NCBI RefSeq assembly: GCF_900114775.1
Contig: NZ_FOUE01000001.1
Coordinates: 124,001-188,000, forward strand
Reading direction: 5' to 3'
DNA length: 64,000 nt
From: Marinobacter zhejiangensis
Lineage (GTDB): Bacteria > Pseudomonadota > Gammaproteobacteria > Pseudomonadales > Oleiphilaceae
The translations under genes and the position numbers were made by a program. Of the stretch, positions 1-9,217 are shown piece after piece. Positions within the stretch are counted from its first letter, which is position 1; the number at the start of each line of letters is the position of its first letter. Under the pieces are notes generated by a model. It was not told the DNA's origin and made no database searches. It saw only the letters and a program-made list of their open reading frames with translations.

Positions 1-176
1 AGGGTCACATCGTTGACCTTGAGGATCTCATTGCTCCCGGAGTTCAGCAGCAGGAAGAACACCAGAATGGTGAAGATGTCCATCAGTGACACCAGGTTCA
101 GCTTGGCCGGCTTCATCAGGTGACGGTGGCTAGCTCCGCCCTGCAAGGTGGTGAAAGACATGGGTTTCATGCTCAT
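1..176 (-). CDS. ExbD/TolR-like biopolymer transport protein, 3' end outside window
   Basis: The window contains 58 N-terminal codons of a second ExbD/TolR-like protein. A short cytoplasmic head (ending MKPAKLNLVSL) leads into one hydrophobic helix with an early Asp (MDIFTILVFFLLLN), which is the ExbD signature: a single transmembrane helix whose Asp takes part in proton-driven motor function. The start ATG (174-176) overlaps the stop of the upstream exbD-like gene in an ATGA arrangement, so the two are probably translationally coupled. Two ExbD-type genes after one ExbB-type gene is the order of the AglR-AglQ-AglS motor of Myxococcus (known for that system; orthology here is inferred). The periplasmic domain is not visible. 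Confidence 0.8.
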   Translation of the reverse strand, partial: MSMKPMSFTTLQGGASHRHLMKPAKLNLVSLMDIFTILVFFLLLNSGSNEILKVNDVT

Positions 177-709
177 GAATCACCTCGCTTGTTGGGGGCA
201 TCGCCCAGAGAAATCTCCGGGAACAACTCCACATCCACAGCATCAGCCACCACCACGGTCTTGGCCGAGCGCAGGGTGTCCATGGTGGATACCAGAGACT
301 GGTAGGTCACGCCGGATTCAGACAGCAACAAGGCATCGCGCTTTTCGATGGACTTGGAAACCAGCTGACGTTTGATCTCCTGCAAGACCTTGGACAGGGT
401 CTCGTAGTCGTGCAGATCCTGGACACCTTCGGCACCTTCCTGCTCTTCCAGGTTGGCGATGGTTTTCACCAGGTTGCCGCTTGGGTAATAGACCTCGATA
501 CCGGATTCACGCACCACCACTTCCAGCTGGCGGTTTTCTTCCGCGCTGGAGGTCTGCGCTCCGGTCAGGTCCGGCAGGTTGAGCTCGAGGATGGCAATGT
601 GATTAAACACCATGCTCATCAGCAGCACCGGCACCAATACGATCATGAGGTTCATGAACGCAGTGATGTCGATGTCGGCCTCTTCCTGTTCTCTTCGGTT
701 GGAAAACAT
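173..709 (-). CDS. ExbD/TolR-family proton-channel partner
   Basis: A 178-residue ExbD-like protein. The N-terminus is acidic and cytoplasmic (residues 1-15, ending DIDITAFMNLMIVL), followed by one transmembrane helix at about 17-38 and a periplasmic domain. The Asp-containing start of the helix fits the ExbD/TolR/MotB-type stator partner. The periplasmic part is rich in charged residues (EEQEGAEG near residue 90) and somewhat longer than in E. coli ExbD. It lies 73 bases after the ExbB-like gene, with GGTGAA ahead of the ATG, and overlaps the next exbD gene by 4 bases. It probably forms a heteromeric motor with its two neighbours, energised by proton motive force. Confidence 0.85.
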   Translation of the reverse strand: MFSNRREQEEADIDITAFMNLMIVLVPVLLMSMVFNHIAILELNLPDLTGAQTSSAEENRQLEVVVRESGIEVYYPSGNLVKTIANLEEQEGAEGVQDLHDYETLSKVLQEIKRQLVSKSIEKRDALLLSESGVTYQSLVSTMDTLRSAKTVVVADAVDVELFPEISLGDAPNKRGDS

Positions 710-782
710 AGTTTCACCACACGTGGTTATTTAACGTCGCTACGTAACGTAGCTATTGGGTGTACTTGCCAGGCGTAGCGAA

Positions 783-1448
783 TCAGGCATCCGTCTCGCG
801 GGTTGCAACAGCAGCCGGGTTGCCACGGATGATGGAGTTCAGGAACTTCACACCCGCCATCTCAACGCTTTCTACGATTTCCAGGGTTTTGTTCTGCAGC
901 AGGGAGTGGATCAGCAGCAGCGGAATCGCAGCGATCAGACCAAATGCCGTGGTGTTCATGGCTACGGAAATGGACTGTGACAGCAGGGTGGCTTTGTCAG
1001 CAGGGTCGGCGTTGGCAACCGCGGTAAAGGCGGCAATCAGACCGATGATGGTACCCAGCAGTCCCAGCAGGGTGGATACGTTCGCCAGGATCGACAGGTA
1101 GTTGGTGCGCTTGGACAGACGGGGGATGGTTTCCATCACACCTTCCTGCATGGCCGCGTGGATATCATCGCGACGCGGGGAGGAACGCATGGTGTCGAGG
1201 GCAACGGTCATCAGGCGGCCAATCGCAGAGGTATTGCCCTGGGCCACTTTTTCAGCCTTGTCGTAGTCCTTGTTGCTCACCAGGGGCAGCAGTTCACCGT
1301 AAGCGGTCTTGTTGGCGACCAGCGCACGCTTGAGGAACACCCAGCGCTCAACAGCAATGGCCAGCCCGACGATCAGTACCAGGGCGATTGGGTACATGAA
1401 GGCGCCGCCTTCCTGGAAGAAAGAAACAATGGTTGAGTAGAAATTCAT
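783..1448 (-). CDS. MotA/TolQ/ExbB-family proton channel protein
   Basis: A 221-residue inner-membrane protein of the MotA/TolQ/ExbB family. A first transmembrane helix sits at about 17-35 (FMYPIALVLIVGLAIAVER), then a cytoplasmic domain, then two helices at about 115-140 and 160-185. The segment TLLGLLGTIIGLIAAF is the family hallmark before helix 2, and helix 3 carries the conserved Thr-rich start (MNTTAFGLIAAIPLLL). With the two ExbD-like proteins it should form a proton-driven stator. The surrounding TPR lipoproteins, and the absence of a TonB-dependent receptor, argue against ordinary iron uptake and for an Agl/Glt- or Tol-like envelope machine (inference). Confidence 0.9.
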   Translation of the reverse strand: MNFYSTIVSFFQEGGAFMYPIALVLIVGLAIAVERWVFLKRALVANKTAYGELLPLVSNKDYDKAEKVAQGNTSAIGRLMTVALDTMRSSPRRDDIHAAMQEGVMETIPRLSKRTNYLSILANVSTLLGLLGTIIGLIAAFTAVANADPADKATLLSQSISVAMNTTAFGLIAAIPLLLIHSLLQNKTLEIVESVEMAGVKFLNSIIRGNPAAVATRETDA

Positions 1449-1492
1449 GGTTGATACCCCACAGCTTGTGATTTTCAGTTTTTACTTTCTGG

Positions 1493-1813
1493 TTAGTTGG
1501 ACTGGACGGAGCCCCCCATGGGCTCCTCCAGCGACAGTTCGTCATAGAACTGCATCGTTCGCCCGTGAACGTCCCGGTCCACAACTTCAAAAACCTTGCC
1601 CGACACCGAGGTGATCGAGCGATACAACTTTCCCGGACCTTCAGGCGGCTTCCAGGGAATGAAGTAACTGACCGAAGGCTGTTCCTTGTCCCCGACAAAG
1701 GTACTTTCCAGGTCAATGCCATCCTGGGCCGAAGCCCCGAATGTCAGGGTCAGGGACAACAGCCCCCCAACCAGGGCCGCCGTTGCCGGCAACCGCTTTG
1801 CTGTTCTCGTCAT
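1493..1813 (-). CDS. Small secreted protein of the motor operon, unknown function
   Basis: A 106-residue protein with a clear Sec signal peptide (about residues 1-29, hydrophobic core LVGGLLSLTLTFGASA, cleavage near ASA-QD). The mature part is about 77 residues and contains YFIPWKPPEGPGKLYRSITS. I do not recognise the family. An AGGAG ribosome-binding site precedes the ATG. It sits between the TPR lipoprotein and the ExbB-like gene, all in one direction with short gaps, so it is probably a periplasmic component of the same machine. In myxobacterial clusters a small periplasmic protein occupies a similar place, but I cannot assign orthology from the sequence. Confidence 0.75.
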   Translation of the reverse strand: MTRTAKRLPATAALVGGLLSLTLTFGASAQDGIDLESTFVGDKEQPSVSYFIPWKPPEGPGKLYRSITSVSGKVFEVVDRDVHGRTMQFYDELSLEEPMGGSVQSN

Positions 1814-1822
1814 GACGAACTC

Positions 1823-2680
1823 CTAGCCCTTATCGGATGATTCAGGAGCCGGCTCAGCCGCCTGTTCGGCGGCAACCGGGGTAGCCTCAACCGGCTCAGG
1901 AAGGGCCGGCGGCTGGTCGATAAAACTGGTCTCGATACCCGTGCGGCGGCGTACCTCTACCAGCCAGTTGTTCACTTCCGGGTTATCGCCTCCGGTCAGG
2001 AAGTCGTAAGCCTCGTAATGGGGCTGGGCAAGTTCCGGCCGGTTCAGGTACAGGTCATAGAGGACCGCCAGGTTGAGGTGAGCCGGCGGGCAGTCTTTCC
2101 AGAGCGTGAGTACGTCAATGTAAGCCTGCTGGGCGGCAGCAAAGCTGCCCTTTTGACGGAGGTGCAAGGCCAGCGCCAGGTAGGCGTTGATGTTGTTCGG
2201 GTTTACCTCAACCGCGTTGCGATACGCTTCTTCGGCCTTGTCCGGGTAATCGCGCTTGTCGGCAATCTCGCCCAGCTTTACCCAGGGCCCGGACAGGTCC
2301 GGGTAGTCCCGGGTCATCTGCCGGAAGGCGATACGGGCATCACGGTACTGCTCCGCGTCCAGCAGTGCCTGAGCTGCACGAAAGTCTGCGACCGCCTGCG
2401 GCGGCACCGGTGCCTGCCCGCTCAGGTAGGGATTGGGCGCCGGCTGGTAGGGAATCTTTTCACCGGTGATGCTGTAGCTTTGCTGGGGCAGAGGCGCGCC
2501 ACCCTCGGCGATCGCCGCCGGCGCCAGTGCCGGGGTGTCAATCACCGCCGGCGCGCTGACCTCGGTCATGTCCTCACTGCTACCGGCCAGTCCCGGTGCA
2601 AAGTTGGACAGGGACGCACAGCCAGACAGCAGCAGGACCGCCGCCAAACCAGCGTTGCGGATTGGATTAACGGATACCAT
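1823..2680 (-). CDS. TPR lipoprotein of the envelope motor operon
   Basis: A 285-residue lipoprotein: the N-terminal signal ends in the lipobox LLSGC near residue 21. A low-complexity Ala/Pro-rich linker (about 25-85) leads to tandem TPR helices at about 95-235 (for example AEEAYRNAVEVNPNNINAYL) and a Glu/Ala/Pro-rich tail. I chose the ATG at 2678-2680 because AGGTGG lies 9 bases upstream. An in-frame ATG at 2684-2686 is too close to that site. The start overlaps the preceding gene's stop by 14 bases, consistent with coupling. It is likely an outer-membrane-anchored scaffold for the ExbB/ExbD motor (inference from context). Confidence 0.85.
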   Translation of the reverse strand: MVSVNPIRNAGLAAVLLLSGCASLSNFAPGLAGSSEDMTEVSAPAVIDTPALAPAAIAEGGAPLPQQSYSITGEKIPYQPAPNPYLSGQAPVPPQAVADFRAAQALLDAEQYRDARIAFRQMTRDYPDLSGPWVKLGEIADKRDYPDKAEEAYRNAVEVNPNNINAYLALALHLRQKGSFAAAQQAYIDVLTLWKDCPPAHLNLAVLYDLYLNRPELAQPHYEAYDFLTGGDNPEVNNWLVEVRRRTGIETSFIDQPPALPEPVEATPVAAEQAAEPAPESSDKG

Positions 2681-5528
2681 CGCCATACACCACCTGTACT
2701 TCCTGTTTGCCAAAGCGGGCCGGGTTCAGCTCAGCCATCGAGCCAAAACTCTTCTCAACCCATTCGTTAAAGACGCCACTCCAGGAACGCTCGATGTTCG
2801 CCTGGTGAATCTCGATCGCCAGTTCTTCAAACGGAATGGCCTGCTCTTCCAGTATGATTTCGTACTGGGCGGCCTCCAGCGGGCTCAGCCCCGGCGGCCT
2901 CGGCGCATCCATCAGCTCCTGAGCGAACTGGCCGTAGAGATCGGCAATGTTGAAGGTCGCCCGGGTGGTCTGGTCAGCAATCTGGTATTCCGCCGCCATC
3001 TGGTAACGATCCAGTGCGTTCTTCAGTTTCTCGTTCTTGCGCGGGATGCTGACGTTCAGCGGTGCACGCAACCGTATCCGGTCAAACTCAGTACGCCAGT
3101 AGTCGCCGTACTCGTTGTTCGCCCAGGCCGCCATCCACGCCGAGCGATCGTTCTGCCAGTCCGCCGGTGCCTTGTTGTGGCCATCAATCACCCGCCGCAA
3201 CCAGTACAGGTGACGGTTCAGGTCGTTATGACGCTTGTACAGGTAGGCGATGTGGTAACGGGCTTCCATCCGGGTATTGAACGGCTCTTCGTAGTCAAAC
3301 GCCCATTTCTTGAAGTACTCCAGCGCCTGCAGGTCCTCGCCACCCTTCTCGAACATCTCCGCTGACAGGAACAGGGCATCGCGGCGCTCGTCAGCCGGTG
3401 CGTTGCGGTCGTTGTAGATGCCTTCGTAGGCCCGGGCAGCGTTGAGCCACTGCTCGTCCTGCTCGTAGGCGTAGGCGATCTTCGCTGGCAGCTGACGGGA
3501 CAGCTGATGGTTCGGGAACAACCGCAGCAGTTCGGTCATTTCGTTCAGCGCCCGATCCCAATACTCCAGGGTCATCAGGTGCGTTGCCGCATCGAACTGG
3601 GCAATCACCCGCACATCGGTCGTGGGGGCCGCTGTCTTGATTCGCAGGAACTGCACCACGGCGCCTTCCATATCATCGGCAGCCAGGGCCAGCTCACCCT
3701 GCTTGTAGATGGACACCGCCATCCGCTCGGTCACTTTCTTCGCGTCTTCGCTACCGGCCGGGATGTACGCCAACTGATCACGATAGCCCTGCTCAGCCGC
3801 CGGGAAGTTGCCCAGTTCATACTGGCAATGGGCAATCACGCCGTAGGCCGTGCGGTTCAGCGCCGGGTCGATTTCACCCTCGCGACTGACAACAGAGGTT
3901 GCGATTTCCAGTGCCTGGTCGTAGCGGCCCAGCTCAAACATCTCTTCGGCTGCCTTGGCCAGCACCGCACCGGAGCGCTCGTCTTCACGGTATTCCTGAA
4001 CAAAGCGCAACTGGCTGTCCACACCCTTCGCACGCCACTGATTGACCCGCTCACTGCCGTCACCGGCGGTGGCAATCAGCTGTTCCAGTTCTTTCTGGTA
4101 GGCGATGATGGCGGCGTAACCGGCGTCAGCACCGTGCTCGATATCACGGAACTCATAGGCGGTGCGCTCGTAGCCCTTGATGGCGTTGGGATAATCCTCA
4201 CCATCAAACGACGCTTCCGCGCTCATAAAGACCATTTCCGGCACTTTCGGATCAGCCGGGAAGGTTTCCTCGAATTCGCCATAGAACGACGCCGCTTTGC
4301 GGAAGCTGACCCGCATCTCGCTGGCCATGACTTCCGGGCTGGCCTCAAGCTCGGTGGCCTCCGCCAGTTCCCGCTTCAGCCGCTGACCAGTAGCGTGGTA
4401 ATGACGCGCCAACTCATCGATGTACACCTTCAGGTTGGGCATAACCCGGCCACGGGACTCGGCGGTGTGCTGCTGCCAGTACTCGGAGCGGATGCCGTAG
4501 CTGCGGACATAGCTCTCTTTCTCGGCCAGCACCTGCTGGGAGAACTCGCCGTCCACGTAGGCACGGATCATTTCCGCATGCATCTCAGGAGCCCGTTCGG
4601 AGTCCGGGTTCTGGGCAACAAAGGCCCGGAATGACTCTGCGGAATCCTCGAAGCGTTCCTTCTCCAGGAAGTGCTGCCCCAGGCTGGAATAAAGAATCCA
4701 GGTGTACTTGGCGCTCTCGGGACGGGCATCAAACATGCTGGAGATCTTGGCGGCACCACCGGCGTGGGCCAGGCCAATGCTCATGATGCGCAGGGTGTCG
4801 TCCACCAGCGAACGACTGATGTTGTCGAGGTCTTCAACCCGGCCATTGTCCGGCACCAGGCGGTCCAGCACCTGCGACAACGACATCAGACTGTTGTCAT
4901 AGTCACTCAGCTTGTACTGCGCCCAACCCAGCAAATAGTAGGAGTTGTTGAGGAACGTGGGTTCCGCTCCCAGCGCCACCACCGACTTGTAGGCACTTTC
5001 CGCGTCTTCGTACTGCTCGTGACGGAAATGGATGTCACCCTTACGGAAGTAAACTTCCGCCAGGCGCGGGGAATGGGGGTGGTCGATGATAAAGCGGTTG
5101 AGGATTTCCAGCGCTTCGGTGTCACGACCGTCGAGGTCGTAGGCCTTGGCCAACTGGTACAGCGCCTCATCGTTGTCATCGTTGCTGGGGTACTTCTCCA
5201 GAATCTCGTGGTATGCGTCAATAGCCTCGGGGAAGTAGCCATCTTCGCCCGGCAGCACACCGATCAGCTGGTTGTAGTCCGCTTCCATCATGTACACGCT
5301 GGCAATGCGGCGTTCGATCTGTTCCTGCAACTTGCGGTCTTCGATGATCTCCAGCAGCTGGCGGTACTCTTCGCGCACATCGGCGTGCATCACCTGCGGC
5401 AGCGGCAGGTCCGTCAGGTCTTCGCCCTGGTCCTGCAAACGCGCAATCGTGGTGGAGTTGTTGAAGGCACTGCAACCGCCGAGAACCGAGGCCACCAGCA
5501 GGGTGGTCACTAGGGTGTTAGATCGCAT
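2667..5528 (-). CDS. Large TPR lipoprotein (953 residues)
   Basis: The signal peptide ends in the lipobox VLGGC (about residues 13-18). The rest is almost entirely helical TPR-like repeats, visible for example as EALYQLAKAYDLDGRDTEAL and AEVYFRKGDIHFRHEQYEDA. The ATG at 5526-5528 is preceded by GGAGGG at 8 bases, which excludes the more upstream in-frame starts. It overlaps the end of the preceding TPR gene by 11 bases. Long TPR proteins of this kind occur in the Glt gliding clusters of Myxococcus (known); here it would be an outer-membrane-linked periplasmic scaffold. No enzymatic motif is visible. Confidence 0.88.
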   Translation of the reverse strand: MRSNTLVTTLLVASVLGGCSAFNNSTTIARLQDQGEDLTDLPLPQVMHADVREEYRQLLEIIEDRKLQEQIERRIASVYMMEADYNQLIGVLPGEDGYFPEAIDAYHEILEKYPSNDDNDEALYQLAKAYDLDGRDTEALEILNRFIIDHPHSPRLAEVYFRKGDIHFRHEQYEDAESAYKSVVALGAEPTFLNNSYYLLGWAQYKLSDYDNSLMSLSQVLDRLVPDNGRVEDLDNISRSLVDDTLRIMSIGLAHAGGAAKISSMFDARPESAKYTWILYSSLGQHFLEKERFEDSAESFRAFVAQNPDSERAPEMHAEMIRAYVDGEFSQQVLAEKESYVRSYGIRSEYWQQHTAESRGRVMPNLKVYIDELARHYHATGQRLKRELAEATELEASPEVMASEMRVSFRKAASFYGEFEETFPADPKVPEMVFMSAEASFDGEDYPNAIKGYERTAYEFRDIEHGADAGYAAIIAYQKELEQLIATAGDGSERVNQWRAKGVDSQLRFVQEYREDERSGAVLAKAAEEMFELGRYDQALEIATSVVSREGEIDPALNRTAYGVIAHCQYELGNFPAAEQGYRDQLAYIPAGSEDAKKVTERMAVSIYKQGELALAADDMEGAVVQFLRIKTAAPTTDVRVIAQFDAATHLMTLEYWDRALNEMTELLRLFPNHQLSRQLPAKIAYAYEQDEQWLNAARAYEGIYNDRNAPADERRDALFLSAEMFEKGGEDLQALEYFKKWAFDYEEPFNTRMEARYHIAYLYKRHNDLNRHLYWLRRVIDGHNKAPADWQNDRSAWMAAWANNEYGDYWRTEFDRIRLRAPLNVSIPRKNEKLKNALDRYQMAAEYQIADQTTRATFNIADLYGQFAQELMDAPRPPGLSPLEAAQYEIILEEQAIPFEELAIEIHQANIERSWSGVFNEWVEKSFGSMAELNPARFGKQEVQVVYGDGIR

Positions 5529-7314
5529 CGTTGGTTCCCTCCGGTTCGGTTGCCGGAATCTGGGCGTTGGCATTGATGGCCGCATCCCCTGCTTCGGCCT
5601 CTTCGGCTTCGGAGCCGTCAAGGTTCAACAGTGAACGGTCGAGAATTCGCACCTTCGCCAGTTGGGCCTCAACCTGGTAGTGCTTCAGGCGCTGTTCGTG
5701 AATATCCAGCTCGGTGGACACCAGGGTTTGCATCACGCCTTCCAGTTCCTCGATCAACACTGAGGTACGCTCAAACTCGGCATCGACCGCCGCCATCATC
5801 TCGCGCACGCTGTTGCCATAGACGCGGGTTCCGCGATCCACCGCAGCCGCGCCCTGCAAGCCGTTGACCATGCCTTCAGAGCGGGCAAGATCGGTCGCCA
5901 GGCCTTCCAGCATCCACTGAATATGCTGTTGATCTTCCTCTGGCAGTGAAGCCGCACGCTGCACCAGGGCGTCGTATTCCGCCTTGGCGGTTTCCGCACG
6001 ACGGGCAAAACCCGACAGGGTCTGGGGACGGCTACCGCCTTCCAGCGATTCTCCACGAGCCGCAAGGATGACCGCGAAGTCGTCCCGCTTGGCCTGCCAG
6101 GCCTCCAGGTTGTTGCGGACGGCGTAGAGGTCACGAAGATCCTTGAGAACTGACTGGAAGCTATGGTCCGACATCAATTCCACCAGGAACGGCGACAGGT
6201 GATTAACAGACACGGAAGGTGCCTGACCAAACCAGTCGCTTTCTCCCAACACCTGATCCAGGTTCTGGACAAACAATTCCATCATGTCCGCCTGATCCAG
6301 CGACTCACGGGCGGAACTCAGCCACTGCAGCGCTTCACGGTACTTGGCATCGGCGTCGATAAAACCACGGGCCGCGCGACCGTCCAGCCCCATCTGCTCG
6401 TAAACGTGGGGCTTCAACAGCAGCGCTTCCTGCACCTCAGGCAGGGCAATGGAACGCTGGCCCAGGGCACTCAGGGGCGCCAGGGCCTTGCGGAAATTAC
6501 CTTCATTAACCGCCAGCCAGCTTGCCCCGAGCAGCCCCCGGTTGGAGTAAGCACCGGTGGTGCGCACCTGCACCAACTGCTGCTCGGAACGGGCCAGGTC
6601 GTCCATTTCGGCATACAGGTAAGACAGCGCCATGCGGGCACGATCCGCCAGCCGCTGCAGTTCGGCACTGCCATCTTCGGCCTCAACCACTTCGGTCAGG
6701 GCTTCTGCAGCCTGCTCAAACCGCTGTTGTTTGCCATAGGCGATGCCCAGGTTGAAATGAAAATACGGCGCGTAAGGGCTGTCTTCATCAATGGTCTGGG
6801 CCACGCTCTGGCCAGCGTCGTAATAACCCAGACGAATGTTGACCAGCGCTGCCAGGTAACGGTACTCGGCGTCCAGTTCATCCGGCATCGAACCGTTGAT
6901 CTGGGCCAGGTTGCGGGCGGCGCGATCGGCATCGCCCCGCAGGTACTGCATCTTGCCCAGGTAGAACCAGGCGCGATTGCGGTCCTCATCGGACACATTG
7001 CCTTCCGCAACACGGGCAAAAATATCCTCGGCCTGGGCATCCAGACCGTAGGACAGGCTGACGCCGCCCTTGAGCAGCTCCGGGTAGGTACCATGACCGA
7101 CAATACCGCCCATCTCTTCGGCGTAGGCGTACTCCACCAGGGTCTCGAAATAGTTTTGCTGATAGAACTCGTAAAGCACCGCCCCATACTTGAGGTCCTG
7201 CACTTCAGACGAGGCAGACACCAGCGGCGCACTCACCGCCATCGCACCCGCCAGCCCCAAAGCCAGCCAAGGCGCTCTGCCAACACTACGAATTGCTGCC
7301 CGAATCCTGCTCAT
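5518..7314 (-). CDS. Periplasmic TPR protein (598 residues)
   Basis: A Sec signal peptide at about residues 1-35 (core WLALGLAGAMAVSAPLVSAS) is followed by TPR-like helical repeats to about residue 300, then a long charged, partly coiled-coil C-terminal half (for example AEFERTSVLIEELEGVMQTL) ending in an acidic Ala/Glu-rich tail. No lipobox is seen, so a soluble periplasmic protein is likely. GGGAG lies 10 bases ahead of the ATG, and the gap to the previous gene is only 4 bases. It is one of three TPR proteins in this operon and probably bridges inner-membrane motor and outer membrane (inference). Confidence 0.86.
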   Translation of the reverse strand: MSRIRAAIRSVGRAPWLALGLAGAMAVSAPLVSASSEVQDLKYGAVLYEFYQQNYFETLVEYAYAEEMGGIVGHGTYPELLKGGVSLSYGLDAQAEDIFARVAEGNVSDEDRNRAWFYLGKMQYLRGDADRAARNLAQINGSMPDELDAEYRYLAALVNIRLGYYDAGQSVAQTIDEDSPYAPYFHFNLGIAYGKQQRFEQAAEALTEVVEAEDGSAELQRLADRARMALSYLYAEMDDLARSEQQLVQVRTTGAYSNRGLLGASWLAVNEGNFRKALAPLSALGQRSIALPEVQEALLLKPHVYEQMGLDGRAARGFIDADAKYREALQWLSSARESLDQADMMELFVQNLDQVLGESDWFGQAPSVSVNHLSPFLVELMSDHSFQSVLKDLRDLYAVRNNLEAWQAKRDDFAVILAARGESLEGGSRPQTLSGFARRAETAKAEYDALVQRAASLPEEDQQHIQWMLEGLATDLARSEGMVNGLQGAAAVDRGTRVYGNSVREMMAAVDAEFERTSVLIEELEGVMQTLVSTELDIHEQRLKHYQVEAQLAKVRILDRSLLNLDGSEAEEAEAGDAAINANAQIPATEPEGTNDAI

Positions 7315-7318
7315 GGTG

Positions 7319-7984
7319 TTACCACTCCCGGATACTGAACTCTGGCTGCTGTCGGGCTTCCGAGTCGGCGATGCTCAGCTCGATGTACTTCGGTCCAGCA
7401 GATTTGGTGAAATCGAGGGTGGTGCCACGCTTGTATTCGCGGCCATTGGGTCCAAGGCCGACAAAGAACGCCGACACGGTATGGTCTCCAGCACCGACAT
7501 TACCCAGATGAAGGCGATGCATGCCGCCTTTGGCCAGGGCTTCTCGCTCTGCCTCGTTATAGAGGTAGCTGGTCACGGTTTGGCCATCGACTTTGAGTTC
7601 AACGCCCTCAAGCTGGAAGAACTCACCAACGTCCAGGGACACAAAGACGCTCAAACGGGTATTGGCCGGGAACAGCAAGTCCTCCTCCAACACCCGCAGG
7701 TCGCGGTTAAGGTCAATAACGGACGTTTTCAGTCCCTGGATATCCCGGGAAAGATCGTTCACCGCCTGCTGTGCCTGACGCCGGCTTTCCCGGATCGACA
7801 GCGGGGTTTCGATAATCTGCTCCAACGCCCTGACTGACGCCGATGGCTGGACGGACTCGGACTCAGCCGACTCCTCAGCTCCCGCCAGCGGGCTGAATGC
7901 CACGCCCAACGCCAGACACAACGCAGCAACACGCCGACCGGTCCCGGACGGAATGGAGGCTTTGAAACCAGTAAATTCACACAT
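7319..7984 (-). CDS. Exported protein, first gene of the motor operon, unknown function
   Basis: A 221-residue protein with a signal peptide (core VAALCLALGVAFSPLAGA). A short heptad-like helical segment follows (about 60-100, QQAVNDLSRDIQGLKTSVID), then a beta-rich domain (LSVFVSLDVGEFFQLEGVEL, GDHTVSAFFVGLGPNG) that looks like an Ig-like or carbohydrate-binding fold. I do not recognise the family. The start is the ATG at 7982-7984, with AAGGTG about 6 bases upstream; the longer frame begins only with TTG. It opens the minus-strand operon, so the promoter must lie in the AT-rich gap to the divergent outer-membrane genes. Confidence 0.8.
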   Translation of the reverse strand: MCEFTGFKASIPSGTGRRVAALCLALGVAFSPLAGAEESAESESVQPSASVRALEQIIETPLSIRESRRQAQQAVNDLSRDIQGLKTSVIDLNRDLRVLEEDLLFPANTRLSVFVSLDVGEFFQLEGVELKVDGQTVTSYLYNEAEREALAKGGMHRLHLGNVGAGDHTVSAFFVGLGPNGREYKRGTTLDFTKSAGPKYIELSIADSEARQQPEFSIREW

Positions 7985-8410
7985 GGTGCACCTTCGCAAA
8001 ATCCTTTGCAGGTAACGCAGACGCGCTAGCCGGCAAGTTGCTAGTTCAAGGGCACTGGCTTTTGAGGTTTTCCGACTCTTGTTTCAGCGAGCTCTTTTAA
8101 ACGGCTCTTAATGCGGTAGGTCAGATTTGTTTTTGAACACATTCATTCGTCAAAGAATGTTAAACAAGCTAGCACAAAGTTACCGGAATCGTGCCGAAAT
8201 ATTTCCTCGAGTTAATAATTCTGTGAATTGTTCCAAAAATCTCATCATTCCACCTTGCGAATTATCGCTTTCGAATCCAGGATTCGCCCCAAATCGCCAA
8301 AATAAACCCTTTAAAAACAATTGGTTACATGATTTCACATTTATTTACACTTAAGGGTTTTGGCATTGATTTCATTCGAAAAACGAGCATTCACAGGCAG
8401 TGAGAAACCA
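7985..8410. promoter_or_regulatory. Divergent intergenic region between motor operon and outer-membrane pair
   Basis: A 426-base gap with no convincing gene. From about 8100 to 8370 it is clearly more AT-rich than its surroundings, and a 75-codon frame there looks random. Divergent promoters for the minus-strand motor operon and the plus-strand beta-barrel genes must lie here. The only discrete element I can point to is the inverted repeat at 8272-8286. I did not find a convincing -35/-10 pair. Confidence 0.5.
8272..8286. repeat. Perfect inverted repeat CGAATCC-A-GGATTCG
   Basis: Two 7-base arms separated by one base, placed mid-way in the divergent promoter region. It could be a transcription-factor operator controlling the motor operon, the outer-membrane genes, or both. 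I do not recognise a factor with this site. A chance palindrome is possible. Confidence 0.35.
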
Positions 8411-9217
8411 ATGAACGGCATCCAGCAACAGCCGTCTTCACCGGCAAAGCAATCAAGGCCCCAGGCCTTGCGACAACTGGCTCGAGCGTGCCTCTGGTCG
8501 GTCGCCGTAGTATCAGCATCACTACCGGCCCTGACCCACGCCGATTCGGAGGGTCCGGTCGTTCAGATTGTTGACCCTTACATTGAGCTTCACACCGCTC
8601 CGGGGCGGGGTTACCCGATTTTCCACGTCATCGAGCAGGGCGAGAGCGTTACCATCCTCAAACGGAAAACCAACTGGTACCAAGTTCAGGCCAGCGACGG
8701 CCAGACGGGTTGGACCAAGGCTGGCCAGCTGGGCCGCACCCTGCAACTCACCGGGGTTCCGGCGGACCTGCCTGAGGTCGGCCACGGCGAGTACCTGGAG
8801 TCGAGCTGGCGTATCGGCTTTACCGCCGGTCAGTTTGAACAGTCACCCAGCTACAGCCTGACGCTGGGTGTCCGGCCATTGACCTGGGCCGGCATGGAGC
8901 TGGAAGCGGGCAAGATCTACAACGAATCGGTGACCAGCGACTACTACAGCGCCAACCTCATCATCGAGCCGTTCCACCGCTGGGATTTGACGCCCTACCT
9001 GCTCACCGGAATCTCGCGTTTTTCCTTTGATCCCCGCCATAAAGTGCTCGTCAACGATCTCGACGATGCCGACGGTTTCAGCGTGGGCGGCGGTGCCAGC
9101 TATTACATCGGGCGCAACTTTCTGATCCGGGCGGACTACCGCCAGTACTCGCTCTCGTCAAATTCAGACTCAACAGGTTTAAGCGAATGGAAAATTGGAC
9201 TGAACACTTTCTTCTGA
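8411..9217 (+). CDS. Outer-membrane beta-barrel protein with N-terminal SH3-like domain
   Basis: A 268-residue exported protein. The signal region is long, with a positively charged N-terminus (core ACLWSVAVVSASLPALTHA). An SH3b-like domain follows at about 50-105 (ELHTAPGRGYPIF ... TNWYQVQ ... GWTKAG), then a beta-barrel of alternating aromatic strands ending in Phe-Phe, the usual C-terminal signature for BAM insertion. The ATG at 8411 is preferred over an upstream TTG. The next gene begins 31 bases before its end. It resembles the myxobacterial-type outer membrane beta-barrel family (remembered, not searched), which fits a partnership with the divergent TPR/ExbBD operon. The SH3b domain may contact peptidoglycan or a periplasmic partner. 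Confidence 0.82.
   Translation: MNGIQQQPSSPAKQSRPQALRQLARACLWSVAVVSASLPALTHADSEGPVVQIVDPYIELHTAPGRGYPIFHVIEQGESVTILKRKTNWYQVQASDGQTGWTKAGQLGRTLQLTGVPADLPEVGHGEYLESSWRIGFTAGQFEQSPSYSLTLGVRPLTWAGMELEAGKIYNESVTSDYYSANLIIEPFHRWDLTPYLLTGISRFSFDPRHKVLVNDLDDADGFSVGGGASYYIGRNFLIRADYRQYSLSSNSDSTGLSEWKIGLNTFF

Noticed and set aside
8127..8354. 75-codon plus-strand frame in the AT-rich intergenic region
   Set aside because: No ribosome-binding site, random composition, and it occupies a region needed for divergent promoters.
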